Shown: positions 8,777 through 18,653 of the stretch, piece by piece | Layout: every line of letters starts with the position of its first letter | How positions within the stretch are numbered: the first letter of the stretch is position 1 | DNA from: an uncultured Verrucomicrobiota bacterium | GTDB taxonomy: Bacteria > Verrucomicrobiota > Verrucomicrobiia > Opitutales > Opitutaceae | DNA: 64,000 nucleotides | Assembly: GCA_913058185.1 (NCBI GenBank) | Contig: CAJXQX010000009.1 | Coordinates: 1 to 64,000 of the forward strand | Direction of reading: 5' to 3' | Made by a program: the position numbers and the translations under genes | The notes under the pieces: generated by a model | What the model was told of the DNA's origin: nothing | The model's input: the letters and a program-made list of their open reading frames with translations, nothing else | The model's database searches: none

Positions 8777-10444
8777 TTAGGATTGGCGGGCCTTTTCCTT
8801 CAAGGTGAGGAGGTCCTTCATGACGCCGGAGAGGTCGGCCGACTTGTTGAGGCCGCCGAAGCTGTCGTAGAGTTGGCGGTAGAGTTTGTAGAGCTGATTG
8901 TAAGTGCGGCGCGCGGCGGGGTTGGGTTTGTAGGCGACGTCTTTTAGGGCAGTCATTTTCTTCCCGGCGGTGGCAAAGTCGGCGTGTTCACCCGCCAGAA
9001 CCGCGGCGGAGATGGCGGAGCCGAGGGCACAGGCCTGACTCGATCCGGCGACCAGCATGGTGCAGCCGGTGATGTCGGCGTAGGTTTGCATCAGGAACGG
9101 ATTCTTCTCGGCGATACCACCGGCGCAAACGACGCGTTTGATCGGCACGCCGTATTCGCGCAGACGTTCGATGATGGCCCGGGCGCCGAAGGCGGTGCCT
9201 TCGATCAAGGCCCGGTAGATTTCGGGTGCGCTCGTGTGCAGCGTGTTGCCGAGGATCAGGCCAGTGAGGCGTTGATCGACGAGGATGGTTCGATTGCCGT
9301 TGTTCCAGTCGAGGGAGAGCAGGCCACTCGCAGCGGGTGCGAGTTTTGCGGCCGCTTTGGTGAATTTAACGTGAGTCTTGTCATCGCCGCCGCAAACGAC
9401 CTCAACCCACCATTTGAAGATGTCACCGACGGCGGATTGTCCGGCCTCGATACCGTAGTAGCCGGGAAGAATCGCGCCTTTGACGATGCCGCAGATGCCA
9501 GGAATGTCGGCGATTTCCTTGTCGGCAGAAACCACGCCCACATCACAGGTCGAGGTGCCGATAACTTTGACGAGGGTGCCTTCAGCGATGCCGGAGCCGA
9601 TGGCGCCGTAGTGCACGTCGAATTCGCCGATGGCCAGCGGGATGCCTTCGGGCAAGCCGAGGCGTTTGGCCCAATCGGCGCACAGGTTGCCAGCTAGAGC
9701 GCTGGCATCTTCGGCCTTGTCGTAGAGTCGGTCTCGTAGCGCAGCGAGTTTGGGCGATAGGCGCTTGAGGAATTTCTTATCCGGAAGTCCGCCCCAATCG
9801 TCGCTGTAAAGTGCTTTGTGGCCAGCAGCGCAGATGCCGCGCTTTACCTTCTTCGGGTCCTTGATGCCACCAAGCACGGCGGGTAACCAGTCGCACATCT
9901 CGACCCAAGAGTGGGCGGCGTTGAAGACCTTGGGGTCGACGATCAGGCAGCGCCAGATTTTGGCCCAAAACCACTCGGAGGAGTAGGTGTTGCCGCACTT
10001 CGCGATGTATTCGGGGTTATGCTTCGCGGCGAGTGCAGTGATTTTGTCGGCCTCTTTCCAGGACGTGTGATCCTTCCATAGCCAACAGTGAGCGTTGAGA
10101 TTCTGGGCAAATTTCTTTTGGGCGACGAGAGGGCGGTTCTTGGCATCGACCGGAATGGGGCTCGATCCTGTGGTGTCCACGCCGATGCCGACGATCTTGG
10201 CGGCGTTGAAGCCGCGTTTTTTGCTAGCCTCTTTGAGGGCACCCTTGGTGGCGGCTTCGAGACAATGCAGGTAATCGAGAGGGCTCTGGCGGGCGACGTT
10301 GTGGTCCTTGGTATCAAGGAGAATGCCTTGGTGTCCGCTGGGGTAGTCGACGACATAGGAACCAAATTCCTTGCCGTCGGTGCAGCGCACAATGAGAGCG
10401 CGAGCGGAGTTGGTGCCGTAGTCTAGTCCGAGAGTGAAGCTCAT
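8777..10444 (-). CDS. araB: Ribulokinase
   Basis: A 555-residue FGGY-family kinase that phosphorylates L-ribulose to L-ribulose 5-phosphate with ATP. The N-terminal phosphate loop TLGLDYGTNSARALIV, the VDTTGSSPIPVD strand, GTSTCDVGVV and the C-terminal GGIAEKNPFLMQTYADITG are characteristic of bacterial AraB, and the length matches. It is first in the araBAD-order operon. Its promoter should lie in the 175-base spacer shared with the divergent Kelch gene. No araR or araC regulator and no arabinose transporter is encoded next to it. Confidence 0.96.
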   Translation of the reverse strand: MSFTLGLDYGTNSARALIVRCTDGKEFGSYVVDYPSGHQGILLDTKDHNVARQSPLDYLHCLEAATKGALKEASKKRGFNAAKIVGIGVDTTGSSPIPVDAKNRPLVAQKKFAQNLNAHCWLWKDHTSWKEADKITALAAKHNPEYIAKCGNTYSSEWFWAKIWRCLIVDPKVFNAAHSWVEMCDWLPAVLGGIKDPKKVKRGICAAGHKALYSDDWGGLPDKKFLKRLSPKLAALRDRLYDKAEDASALAGNLCADWAKRLGLPEGIPLAIGEFDVHYGAIGSGIAEGTLVKVIGTSTCDVGVVSADKEIADIPGICGIVKGAILPGYYGIEAGQSAVGDIFKWWVEVVCGGDDKTHVKFTKAAAKLAPAASGLLSLDWNNGNRTILVDQRLTGLILGNTLHTSAPEIYRALIEGTAFGARAIIERLREYGVPIKRVVCAGGIAEKNPFLMQTYADITGCTMLVAGSSQACALGSAISAAVLAGEHADFATAGKKMTALKDVAYKPNPAARRTYNQLYKLYRQLYDSFGGLNKSADLSGVMKDLLTLKEKARQS

Positions 10445-10619
10445 GGGGGGATTTTGAGTAGTTTGGTAGGCAGCGGAATAATTACTGCACTTTACTTATT
10501 AACTAAGGAATCGAAGCGGGAGACTGACAGGAAGTTTAAAGGCAACGCAATATTGCCCTGTGAATGGGTTTACTCTGTTGGGTCCCAGACCTAATGATGG
10601 ACCTTTCCCCCTCGAACTT

Positions 10620-11603
10620 ATGAAATCTCCGCGATGGTCCATCTTTTTACTTTTTTTCTTCGTTTCCTCCGCGGCGCTCAATGCTGCTGAGCGCGAGTGG
10701 CAGACACTTGATCCGACCGGGCGGCCGCATGCACGCCACGAAGCCGCGTTCGTGGAATGTGAGGGCAAATTTTACCTACTAGGCGGACGTCGGATTCAGC
10801 CGGTCGATATTTACGATCCGAAAACTAATTCCTGGTCCGAAGGCAAGGCTCCTCCGGTTGAGATTCACCATTTCCAACCCGTGGTTTGGCGCGGTCGCAT
10901 CATCCTCGCTGGGGCGATGACCGGGAAGTATCCACATGAAACAGCGCTACCGCGATTGGTGATCTATGATCCGGCGACGGACGAGTGGACCTACGGCGCT
11001 GAGATCCCGGAGGGTCGTCGTCGGGGTGGGGCGGGTGCGGTGATCGCGGATGGAAAACTCTTTCTCGTGGCAGGTATCATCAACGGACATTGGGATGGGC
11101 ACGTCGCTTGGCTTGATTCCTTCGATTTAATGACCGGAAAATGGAAGCAATGGCCGGACGCGCCGCACCTGCGTGATCATTTCCAAGCCTCCGCGATTGA
11201 TGGCAAACTCTACGCCGGGGGTGGTCGCCGCTCGTCGGCCAAGACCAAAGAGACCTTCAAGCTACTCGAGCCTTCCCTCGACATTTTTGATATCGCGTCC
11301 GCGACCTGGACGACAGCCGCGGAGGAACTCCCCGAACCGCGCGCTGGCACATTCTCAATTGCGCATGATGGCCGCTACCTAGTCGCGGGAGGCGAGAGCG
11401 ACCGCCAGCAGGCGGCGCACGATCAAGTCCATGCCTACGATCCCTTGGCCGAGAGCTGGTCGGAGCTACCGCAGTTTACTCGCGGTCGGCACGGTGCCGG
11501 AATCGTCTTCCATCAAGGTGCGCTCTACACCTGTGCGGGTAGCGGCAACCGCGGCGGGAGTCCTGAGCTCGATTCGCTCGAGCAATTAAAACCCTACCCA
11601 TAG
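10620..11603 (+). CDS. Secreted Kelch-repeat beta-propeller protein
   Basis: A 327-residue protein. The start at 10620 is chosen because it gives a clear signal peptide (KSPRWSIFLLFFFVSSAALNA); an in-frame start at 10560 would precede it with 20 non-signal residues. The mature chain has Kelch-type repeats: GG pairs followed by an Asp-x-Tyr-Asp-Pro blade (FYLLGGRRIQPVDIYDPKTN, LVIYDPATDEW, DSFDLMTGKWKQW, LVAGGESD). Five or six blades are visible. Likely a periplasmic or surface binding protein or sialate-epimerase-like fold; no catalytic residue can be assigned. Divergent from araB and followed 89 bases later by a sulfatase on the same strand. Confidence 0.85.
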   Translation: MKSPRWSIFLLFFFVSSAALNAAEREWQTLDPTGRPHARHEAAFVECEGKFYLLGGRRIQPVDIYDPKTNSWSEGKAPPVEIHHFQPVVWRGRIILAGAMTGKYPHETALPRLVIYDPATDEWTYGAEIPEGRRRGGAGAVIADGKLFLVAGIINGHWDGHVAWLDSFDLMTGKWKQWPDAPHLRDHFQASAIDGKLYAGGGRRSSAKTKETFKLLEPSLDIFDIASATWTTAAEELPEPRAGTFSIAHDGRYLVAGGESDRQQAAHDQVHAYDPLAESWSELPQFTRGRHGAGIVFHQGALYTCAGSGNRGGSPELDSLEQLKPYP

Positions 11604-11692
11604 TCGCCGCGATCTTCCGGTAGCGGTTTGCGGTCACCTCGGCTTGCGGTTCGTCACCCGTTCATCCTGCATTGCGATTACCCCGTTTCCCC

Positions 11693-13069
11693 ATGGCTTC
11701 ATCACGTCCCAATATTATTGTCTTTTTCACTGATCAACAGCGTGCCGATACGACCGGCGCGCATGGCAACCCCTCGGGGCTGACGCCGAACTTTGATCGC
11801 ATGGCGCACGAAGGCACCCATGTTTACAACAGCTTCACGTGTCAGCCGGTCTGTGGTCCGGCGCGGTCGTGTTTGCAGACGGGGATGTTTGCCAGCCAAA
11901 CCGGGGTGTGGCACAATGGCCTGCGGCCGCATGAGCACCTAAAGATGCTGGGGACCTATTTTGCCGAAGCGGGTTACAACACGGGCTACATTGGTAAGTG
12001 GCACCTCATGTCGCACGATACCTTTGGGGCCGTGCCGAAGGAAGCCCGCGGCGGATATGACTATTGGTTGGCGGCCAACTTACTCGAATTTGTGTCTGGT
12101 CCTTACGATACGCACCTCTGGGACAAGGATAATAATGAGGTCAAACTGCCGGGTTATCGCGTGGATGCTCAAACCGACGCGGCAATCCGCTACATTGATG
12201 ATAAGGCCGATTCGGAAGATCCATTCTTCCTATTTTTGTCCTACCTCGAACCGCACCATCAAAACCACAGCGACAATTATCCTGCCCCGGATGGCTACGA
12301 GAAACAATACACTCAAGCGCCATTACCGCCCGACCTCGCCAAGCTTGGAGGCACGGCTCCGCAACACTGGCCGGGGTATTGTGGAATGATTAAACGCTGC
12401 GATGAAGGACTGGGCCGCATCATGGATTCCCTCAAAAGCCTAGAGATTGATGACAATACCATCATCCTCTTCACCTCGGACCATGGCTGCCACTTCAAGA
12501 CCCGCAACGACGAATACAAACGCTCTTGCCATGAGGCATCGATCCGGGTGCCGACCGCAATCTGGGGACCTGGGTTCATGGGGGGAGGTCAACTCTCTCA
12601 GCTGTGTTCTTTGGTCGACTTGCCGGCTACGTTGCTCGACGCCGGAGATATCGAAGTTCCGGATACATTGATGGGGAATTCCATCAAACAACTGGTGGCG
12701 GACCGCACGATGGCCTGGCCTGACGATGTTTACGTGCAGATCAGTGAAAGCCAAACCGGTCGCTGCGTGCGCACGGAGCGTTTCAAATACAGTGTGAGGT
12801 GCCCTCAGGTCGATGCTGATGGTAAGCCACTCGACGTAGGGCAAACCGACGAATATGCGGATGATTTTCTCTACGACTTACAGTCCGATCCGTGGGAACT
12901 GACCAATCTGATCGGGATGCCGAGTTTCAAAGAGGTGGTGACCGACATGCGCTCCCGATTGGTGCGTCGCATGGAATCTTGCGGCGAGCCGGAACCAGAA
13001 TTCATCGACGCGCCCGTGGTCTACCCGTTCCAACGCCAACCGGAATATGAAGGTGGCTCCACGGGGTAG
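11693..13069 (+). CDS. Sulfatase without signal peptide
   Basis: 458 residues from the ATG at 11693; a TTG seven codons upstream is the alternative. The formylglycine motif is CGPAR at residues 54-58, the canonical C-x-P-x-R form. Metal ligands fit RPNIIVFFTDQQRADTTG at the N-terminus and TSDHG later (LFTSDHGCHFKTRN), and GKWHLMS is present. There is no signal peptide, so unlike the two other sulfatases here it probably works in the cytoplasm on imported, sulfated oligosaccharides or small esters. It follows the secreted Kelch gene and sits near the arabinose operon, consistent with a polysaccharide-use neighbourhood. Confidence 0.9.
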   Translation: MASSRPNIIVFFTDQQRADTTGAHGNPSGLTPNFDRMAHEGTHVYNSFTCQPVCGPARSCLQTGMFASQTGVWHNGLRPHEHLKMLGTYFAEAGYNTGYIGKWHLMSHDTFGAVPKEARGGYDYWLAANLLEFVSGPYDTHLWDKDNNEVKLPGYRVDAQTDAAIRYIDDKADSEDPFFLFLSYLEPHHQNHSDNYPAPDGYEKQYTQAPLPPDLAKLGGTAPQHWPGYCGMIKRCDEGLGRIMDSLKSLEIDDNTIILFTSDHGCHFKTRNDEYKRSCHEASIRVPTAIWGPGFMGGGQLSQLCSLVDLPATLLDAGDIEVPDTLMGNSIKQLVADRTMAWPDDVYVQISESQTGRCVRTERFKYSVRCPQVDADGKPLDVGQTDEYADDFLYDLQSDPWELTNLIGMPSFKEVVTDMRSRLVRRMESCGEPEPEFIDAPVVYPFQRQPEYEGGSTG

Positions 13070-13286
13070 TCGAGAAGCGGGCAGTTAGAGGTCCACGCCC
13101 GAAAGCGCTTTTCATGAGAGGGAGCTTTGAGGCGGAGACCTCTTCACCACTCCTCAAATTCGAAAAACAGCGCCTCAAATTCCACCGCCCGGATGATTGC
13201 TCTCGGAGCATGGGTGGTCGGGAAGGTTAGGAGATAGATGAAGCTCTCGGCTTTACGCCGAATGTTGATTCCGATTTGTTCGGGGC

Positions 13287-15584
13287 GTGCGTCCATTCAT
13301 TGCTTTATTACGTTCTCCCCGTGCCGGTCGTTGGTTAGGAGGGACGTTTGTCGTCTGGATAGTAAGCGGGATCATGATTCTCGTCGTCGGTGCCTGTCGG
13401 AAGACTGATTCGACCGAGGAAACGGCGGCGGCATCAAAGCCGATGGCTGCCGAGGGGCACGGGGCACATCCGCTGCCATCGATGGCGGAGGGACAAACCT
13501 CAGAGAGCTGCCGAGCTTGCCATGCGGAGATTTTTGAAAAATGGCAGGGGACAGATCACGCCAACGCGAATCAACCGGCTGATATCGCGGAGTTACACGC
13601 GGCTTTCGCGGAGCACGGGGAGATTTCTGAAGGGGGCTCGAAATTTCGAATCGAATCGAACGAAGAGGGGCCGACCATGGTTATGATCAAGAAAGATGGC
13701 TCGGAGGCCGTTTATCCGGTGCGCGCGGCGCTCGGGCAGAAGCCATCGCGTCAGATGTTACTCGAAACGGAAACAGGTCGGATTCAGCCGACTGATATGG
13801 CGTGGGATCCCGCGGAAGAGGAATGGTTCAACGTCTTCGGAGACGAGAATCGTTACCCGGGCGAGTGGGGACATTGGACGGGGCGGGGGATGAATTGGAA
13901 TTCGATGTGCGCCCACTGCCACATGACGGGTTACCGCAAGAACTACGATGCGGAGCAGGACCTCTATACCTCGAGTTGGGTGGAGCACGGCATCAGCTGC
14001 ATTCAGTGTCACGGACCGGTGAAGGAAGGGCACGGCACAGCGGCGGCTGCCAGTGACGGCCTGGATTGGATCCACGATCGTCAGCAGGCCGAGCAAACCT
14101 GCGCTTACTGCCACGCGCGAAATGAGCAACTCACGGCCGAATTTCCGCCCGGTGCAGATTACTCGGACCATTTCCGACTGACGCTGCCGGTCCAACCAGG
14201 GGTGTTTTACCCCGACGGACAGCAACGCGATGAAGATTTTAATTGGACGTCGGTGAAACTCAGTCGGATGCACCACGCCGGAGTGTCGTGCATGGACTGT
14301 CACGATCCGCATACGAGTGAGACGATCTTACCCGTCGAAAATAACGCGCTGTGCATGCAGTGCCATAGCACGCCGGGCCGTAAGATGCCGCAGACGGGTA
14401 TTCTCGCACCGGTGATCGATCCGACCGCGCATTCCCGTCACTTGGACGGTTCCACGGGCAACCAGTGTGTTTCGTGCCACATGCCGACGACGGATTACAT
14501 GATCAGGTCGCCCCGACATGATCATGGGTGGCTGAAGCCGGATCCCCTCATGACCAAGGAACTGGATATCCCCAATGCTTGTAATGGGTGTCACGGAGAT
14601 CAGTCGGTGGATTGGGCGATTGCGCAGACCACGGCCTGGTATGGTGATAAGATGGACTCACGCCAACGGGCACGGGCCCGCGCGATAGCGTCGGCTCAAG
14701 CAGGTGAGGAAGCCGCCGTAGACGCCTTACTCGCACTCTGGGAGACTGAAGATATCCCGGCTTGGCGCGCGACTTACCTCCAGTTACTGGCGGGGCATGC
14801 TGACCATCATGTTGAGATCGTGGAGATCGCCCGTGCGGCCACGAAGGATGAGGATCCGATGGTGAGAGGGTCGGCCATGCAGGTGCTCACCGGGTTACCG
14901 GGGCAGGAGGACGTAATCCGTCCGGGGCTGGATGATCCCACGCGATTGGTGCGATTCGATGCGGCTTGGGCTTTGACCCATGAATTGAATTCAAAACCGA
15001 AACTCGCCCAGGAGTTTTTGGAGTATCTCGACCTCACTTTGGATCAGCCGGGTGGCCGTCTGCGTAAAGGGCAGTATTTTGCCAATACGGATCGGTTAGG
15101 CGAAGCGGCGGACGAGATGAAGCAGGCGACGCAGTGGGATCGGTATTCGCCCGGCATTCACGATAGCCATGCCCGGGTCTTGCAGGCTGCTGGCCGGCTA
15201 CCAGAGGCGGCTAATGCTTTCTATCGTTCGGCGCAGTTACAGCCCGAAAGTGGTGAAGCCATGTTCCGGGCTGGTCTCGCTTTTGCGGAGGCGAGTAAGT
15301 TAACCGAAGCCGAAACCGCGCTGTCGACTGCGGTGCGACGCGACGCCAGCCATCATCGGGCGTGGTATAATTTGGGCCTGCTCAAAAATCAGAGAGGCGA
15401 TATTCCCGCTGCTTTGACCGCGTTGGCGGAAGCGGAGAAGGCCGGGCCCCAGCAACCTGATTATCCTTACGCGGCCGCGACAATCTATTGGCAGATGGGC
15501 GATCGGGAAGCGGCCCGAGCGGCCGCCCAACGCGCACTACGTATCAGCCCAGGTTACGCGCCAGCGCGGCAGTTGTTGCAGTAG
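13287..15584 (+). CDS. Octaheme c-type cytochrome with HEAT-like and TPR domains
   Basis: 765 residues from a GTG start. The N-terminus has one hydrophobic segment ending in VVGAC, a plausible lipobox, so the protein may be a lipoprotein. Eight CxxCH haem sites follow: CRACH, CAHCH, CIQCH, CAYCH, CMDCH, CMQCH, CVSCH, CNGCH. The last lies around residue 430. A helical repeat region follows (about 460-570, HEAT-like), then TPRs (RKGQYFANTDRLGEAADEMK, AGRLPEAANAFYRSAQLQPE and following). It should bind eight haems in the periplasm and carry electrons, with the TPRs docking a partner. Members of this multihaem family occur in Verrucomicrobia; nitrite-reductase-type activity has been described for some octahaem families but cannot be assigned from this sequence. 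Confidence 0.88.
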   Translation: MRPFIALLRSPRAGRWLGGTFVVWIVSGIMILVVGACRKTDSTEETAAASKPMAAEGHGAHPLPSMAEGQTSESCRACHAEIFEKWQGTDHANANQPADIAELHAAFAEHGEISEGGSKFRIESNEEGPTMVMIKKDGSEAVYPVRAALGQKPSRQMLLETETGRIQPTDMAWDPAEEEWFNVFGDENRYPGEWGHWTGRGMNWNSMCAHCHMTGYRKNYDAEQDLYTSSWVEHGISCIQCHGPVKEGHGTAAAASDGLDWIHDRQQAEQTCAYCHARNEQLTAEFPPGADYSDHFRLTLPVQPGVFYPDGQQRDEDFNWTSVKLSRMHHAGVSCMDCHDPHTSETILPVENNALCMQCHSTPGRKMPQTGILAPVIDPTAHSRHLDGSTGNQCVSCHMPTTDYMIRSPRHDHGWLKPDPLMTKELDIPNACNGCHGDQSVDWAIAQTTAWYGDKMDSRQRARARAIASAQAGEEAAVDALLALWETEDIPAWRATYLQLLAGHADHHVEIVEIARAATKDEDPMVRGSAMQVLTGLPGQEDVIRPGLDDPTRLVRFDAAWALTHELNSKPKLAQEFLEYLDLTLDQPGGRLRKGQYFANTDRLGEAADEMKQATQWDRYSPGIHDSHARVLQAAGRLPEAANAFYRSAQLQPESGEAMFRAGLAFAEASKLTEAETALSTAVRRDASHHRAWYNLGLLKNQRGDIPAALTALAEAEKAGPQQPDYPYAAATIYWQMGDREAARAAAQRALRISPGYAPARQLLQ

Positions 15585-15720
15585 GGGTGAGAGGATCGGG
15601 CGGGGGACTGAGAGGCAAGGTGGAGCTTCAGCGGCGGAACCTAGAGGATGGCGTGAGGGCACAGCATGCCAGGTCTAGCCCGATAGAGTGAGGCCTCTCG
15701 AAAATTCGGGGGGCAGGGAA

Positions 15721-15795
15721 CCGGGGTTAGAAACCCCGGCTACAGCATTTTTGTCCAGGGGCTTGGCCTCTGATGTAGCAGGGCTCGCTGAGCCC
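15721..15795. repeat. Paired hairpins bounded by GGCTACA / TGTAGC
   Basis: The left hairpin (15721-15739) ends in CCGGCTACAG and the right side begins TGTAGCAGGGCTC, giving two hairpins arranged as an inverted pair. The same architecture recurs at 18959-19043 and, in the reverse order, at 47209-47325. Confidence 0.55.
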
Positions 15796-15867
15796 GAAGC
15801 GGAGGCGTGGAATCGACCAAACTGGAGATCTGAAAGCCGCGCTCACGATTCTCCCAGCGACTGGCGG

Positions 15868-15903
15868 GAGAAAGAGAACGATAAAGAATAAAGAGAAAGA
15901 GTG
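15868..15903. repeat. Hexad repeat array (GAGAAN), copy 2
   Basis: Units GAGAAA, GAGAAC, GATAAA, GAATAA, then AGAGAAAGAG. Matches the arrays at 2461-2493 and 38575-38610. Confidence 0.6.
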
Positions 15904-15962
15904 CTCTTCTGCCCGGGACCGGTAGTCCCTCCCTTGGGGATTGGAAGGGACTGGACCGTGTG

Positions 15963-18653
15963 CTACTTTTCGCCGAGATAGGTTACGATGTCGGCGACGT
16001 CTTGGGCGTTTAATCCCAGTTGGTCGGCGCTGAGCATCAAGGTCTCACGGTAGCGATTGTTCTTCTGGATTCGGTTGGCGGGAATCATCTGAGTGACACC
16101 ACCCATGGACTTGATCACCGTTGGGTCACCTGAAGTTGAAACGATACCGAAGACTGAACCGCCGTCTTTGAGATCGATCCGGCTACCTTCGAAGCCATGA
16201 GCCACGTCGTTGCCAGGGTTGACGATGGCCAATATGGCCTGTTCGACGCCTTGGCGACCGACCCAACCGTCCAAGGCCGGACCGTAGCTCGGGCCGGAAC
16301 CATCGAAGTTGTGGCAAAGACGGCAGGCGGCAGCTTTGGATGCTCCGCGGGAAGCATCGCCGGTGAGTGCGAGCACACTGGCGACAGAAATCAATTTCTT
16401 GGGATCGGCTTTCTGGTGGACGTTGGGCACGACCGTGACGGTGTCGGGATCATAGATGCCTTTGGCTTTGATCTGAGCAGCCAGATCCGTATCGGCCCAG
16501 CGGAGATTCATGTAGTTGAGCATCCACCACAGGGCGGTCTCTTGCACAATTCCGTTAGATTTTTCGTAGACTCCTAGCACCGCATCGGCGGCAGCTTGGG
16601 TGGAAATGAAGCCGAGAGCGGTCAGCGATTGGAGTCGGTCTTTGTCTGACAGGGTGGCATCAGCGGCTCGAGCAGCGAATTTAGCGGCGTATCCGGTGGG
16701 CGTGAGTCGCCACGCGAGATCGATGTAGCGGGATGAATCGCGTTTGAAGCGCGGATCGCTGGAGGCCTTGATGGCAGCGAAGACGGCTTCCTCTTTGCCG
16801 GTTGCGCCCGTGCCCCAAGCTTCGAGGTAGTTGCGGTCGCTACCATCGTAGGAGGCCGCGAGTTCGACGAGGTAAGAGATGGCAATCTCGGCCGCGGTAT
16901 CGCGCAAAGAGACCGCGACTTCACGTCGAACGGCGGGAGACGTATCGCGAACGAGCTTCCCAGCGGCTTTTTCAAGTGGGGCCTTGGCGCGACGGAGCGC
17001 GCGGAAAGCGGCGATGCGGAATTGCTCGTTGCGGTGCGTTAGAAATTGGTGGGTGGCGGCGATCCCTTTGGGACCGAGATGGGGTAAAATAGCGATGGCG
17101 CGCGCTGCGATATAGGGATTCTCATCGTCGAGCAGGGTCTTGAGTGACGCGACGGATGCATCGCCGGCTGCACGCAAACGGGTGGCGCCGAGAGAGCGCA
17201 CGTTCACGGCGGGGCTGCGGAGAGCGGTGATTTGTCCGGCGGTGGTATCGAGATCGAATTGCGGGACCTGGGGCATAAAGCCCTTAGGTGCGATGCGGTA
17301 GATGGTGCCACTCATCGTATCGTCATGATCAGCATGACCACCGACGCGGGCGTCGAACCAATCGGTCACATAAATAGCGCCATCGGGGCCTACCGCGACA
17401 TCGGAAGGTCGGAAGAGGGTGACGAGCTGGTTGTTCATCTTACCGCGTAGGGAATCCACGCCCGAGAGCTCTTGCTCGGGGTTTGGCGTGAGAAATTGCA
17501 TGCGATCGAGGGAGAATCCTGCTCCGACGGGCTGAGGTTGGTAGCCGAAGACCACGTTGCGAGCGGCCTCGCAGCTCAGAAGGAGACCGCGCCAGTCTTT
17601 GCCGAGCGCTCCGTTTTCATAGTATGCGATGCCGGTCGGTGCTCCAGCACCGTAGATGTCGCCGGCGGGGATAGTGCCGGGATCTTCCTGACGCCATTCG
17701 GCGGTCGGGGTGTCCTGACCGGGGCGGCGATCGGCGGACCAGTGACGGGTGCCGTCACGGGAGAAAAATCCAAAATTACCGTATTCCTGTAAATAGGACG
17801 TGCGGGATGCGGGTGGATCGTCGTTGTCGTTTTGGAAGACATCGCCAAAGGACGTGATGGTTTGTTCGTAGCTGTTGCGGAAGCCGTGGCCGATGGGCTC
17901 AACGTTGGTTCCATCTGGATTCATCCGCATGGCTACGCCGCCGTTGTAGACGTGACCGTCATCACTCTTGGCGCTGGCGTAGTCCGGAGGGCGAGGGCCC
18001 CAGATGTGAGTGGCTCCCCCGGAAGGAACAGGATCATAGGCGCTGCCAAATCGGAATGTCTTGCCTGAGCGATCGGTGAAGAACGCTCCGGCGTTACCTT
18101 GATTGAAATACCAAAGTCCGTCGGGTCCTACGGTGACGGAGTGGGTTGAATGGTCGTGATTAACGCCATCAAACCCCGTGAGCAGGACGTCGCGTTTATC
18201 GATATTGGGATCAAAGCGTAGGTTTCGATCAACGTCAGTATAGACGATCAAATGGGGGGAGTTAGAAACGACGATCTGGTTGTCGATTACCGCCACGCCG
18301 AGTGGGGCGCCGAGGAAGGGCTCTTGCACAAAGGTGTGGGAAGAGTCGGCTACGCCATCGCCGTCGGTGTCTTCGATAACGGTGATACGGTCTCCCAAGG
18401 GATCACGACCAGCGTGCCTACGGTAATTTACGCCCTCCGCGACCCAGATACGGCCCTCGCGATCGATATCCATATTGGTGGGGTTACGCAGCATCGGCGT
18501 ATGGGCCCAGACGGTGACTTCTAGGCCAGCCGGAGCTTTAAACAAATCGAGAGGAACTTGGGTTGGGTCGGAGGCATGATCCTCCGCAATGATAGCTCCG
18601 ATAAATGAAGAGGCAGATAGTAGTGAAGCGGCAACGAGGGTGAAACGTTTCAT
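15963..18653 (-). CDS. PVC-type beta-propeller/HEAT/cytochrome c dehydrogenase-like protein
   Basis: An 896-residue secreted protein with a signal peptide (residues 1 to about 23). An N-terminal propeller related to soluble glucose dehydrogenase domains covers about residues 35-480 (LEVTVWAHTPMLRNPTNMDI, GRIWVAEGVNYRRH, a Ca-type loop DTDGDGVADS, HDHSTHSVTVGPDGLWYFN). HEAT-like helical repeats follow (about 490-740), then a C-terminal cytochrome c domain with CRLCH near residue 785. The architecture is typical of Planctomycetes and Verrucomicrobia and suggests periplasmic oxidation of a sugar-like substrate with electrons passed to the haem. The substrate is unknown. A larger relative is at 48288-52052. 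Confidence 0.88.
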   Translation of the reverse strand: MKRFTLVAASLLSASSFIGAIIAEDHASDPTQVPLDLFKAPAGLEVTVWAHTPMLRNPTNMDIDREGRIWVAEGVNYRRHAGRDPLGDRITVIEDTDGDGVADSSHTFVQEPFLGAPLGVAVIDNQIVVSNSPHLIVYTDVDRNLRFDPNIDKRDVLLTGFDGVNHDHSTHSVTVGPDGLWYFNQGNAGAFFTDRSGKTFRFGSAYDPVPSGGATHIWGPRPPDYASAKSDDGHVYNGGVAMRMNPDGTNVEPIGHGFRNSYEQTITSFGDVFQNDNDDPPASRTSYLQEYGNFGFFSRDGTRHWSADRRPGQDTPTAEWRQEDPGTIPAGDIYGAGAPTGIAYYENGALGKDWRGLLLSCEAARNVVFGYQPQPVGAGFSLDRMQFLTPNPEQELSGVDSLRGKMNNQLVTLFRPSDVAVGPDGAIYVTDWFDARVGGHADHDDTMSGTIYRIAPKGFMPQVPQFDLDTTAGQITALRSPAVNVRSLGATRLRAAGDASVASLKTLLDDENPYIAARAIAILPHLGPKGIAATHQFLTHRNEQFRIAAFRALRRAKAPLEKAAGKLVRDTSPAVRREVAVSLRDTAAEIAISYLVELAASYDGSDRNYLEAWGTGATGKEEAVFAAIKASSDPRFKRDSSRYIDLAWRLTPTGYAAKFAARAADATLSDKDRLQSLTALGFISTQAAADAVLGVYEKSNGIVQETALWWMLNYMNLRWADTDLAAQIKAKGIYDPDTVTVVPNVHQKADPKKLISVASVLALTGDASRGASKAAACRLCHNFDGSGPSYGPALDGWVGRQGVEQAILAIVNPGNDVAHGFEGSRIDLKDGGSVFGIVSTSGDPTVIKSMGGVTQMIPANRIQKNNRYRETLMLSADQLGLNAQDVADIVTYLGEK

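Larger units (their letters stand above)
15585..15962. other. Intergenic gap with hairpins and a hexad array
   Basis: No coding region is convincing. It holds a hairpin CCGGGGTT-aga-AACCCCGG (15721-15739) followed by CTACAG, and a mirrored TGTAGCA plus hairpin GGGCTC-gct-GAGCCC (15781-15795). It also holds a GAGAAN array (15868-15903). The first hairpin is followed within 10 bases by a T run and may end transcription from the cytochrome gene. Confidence 0.6.
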
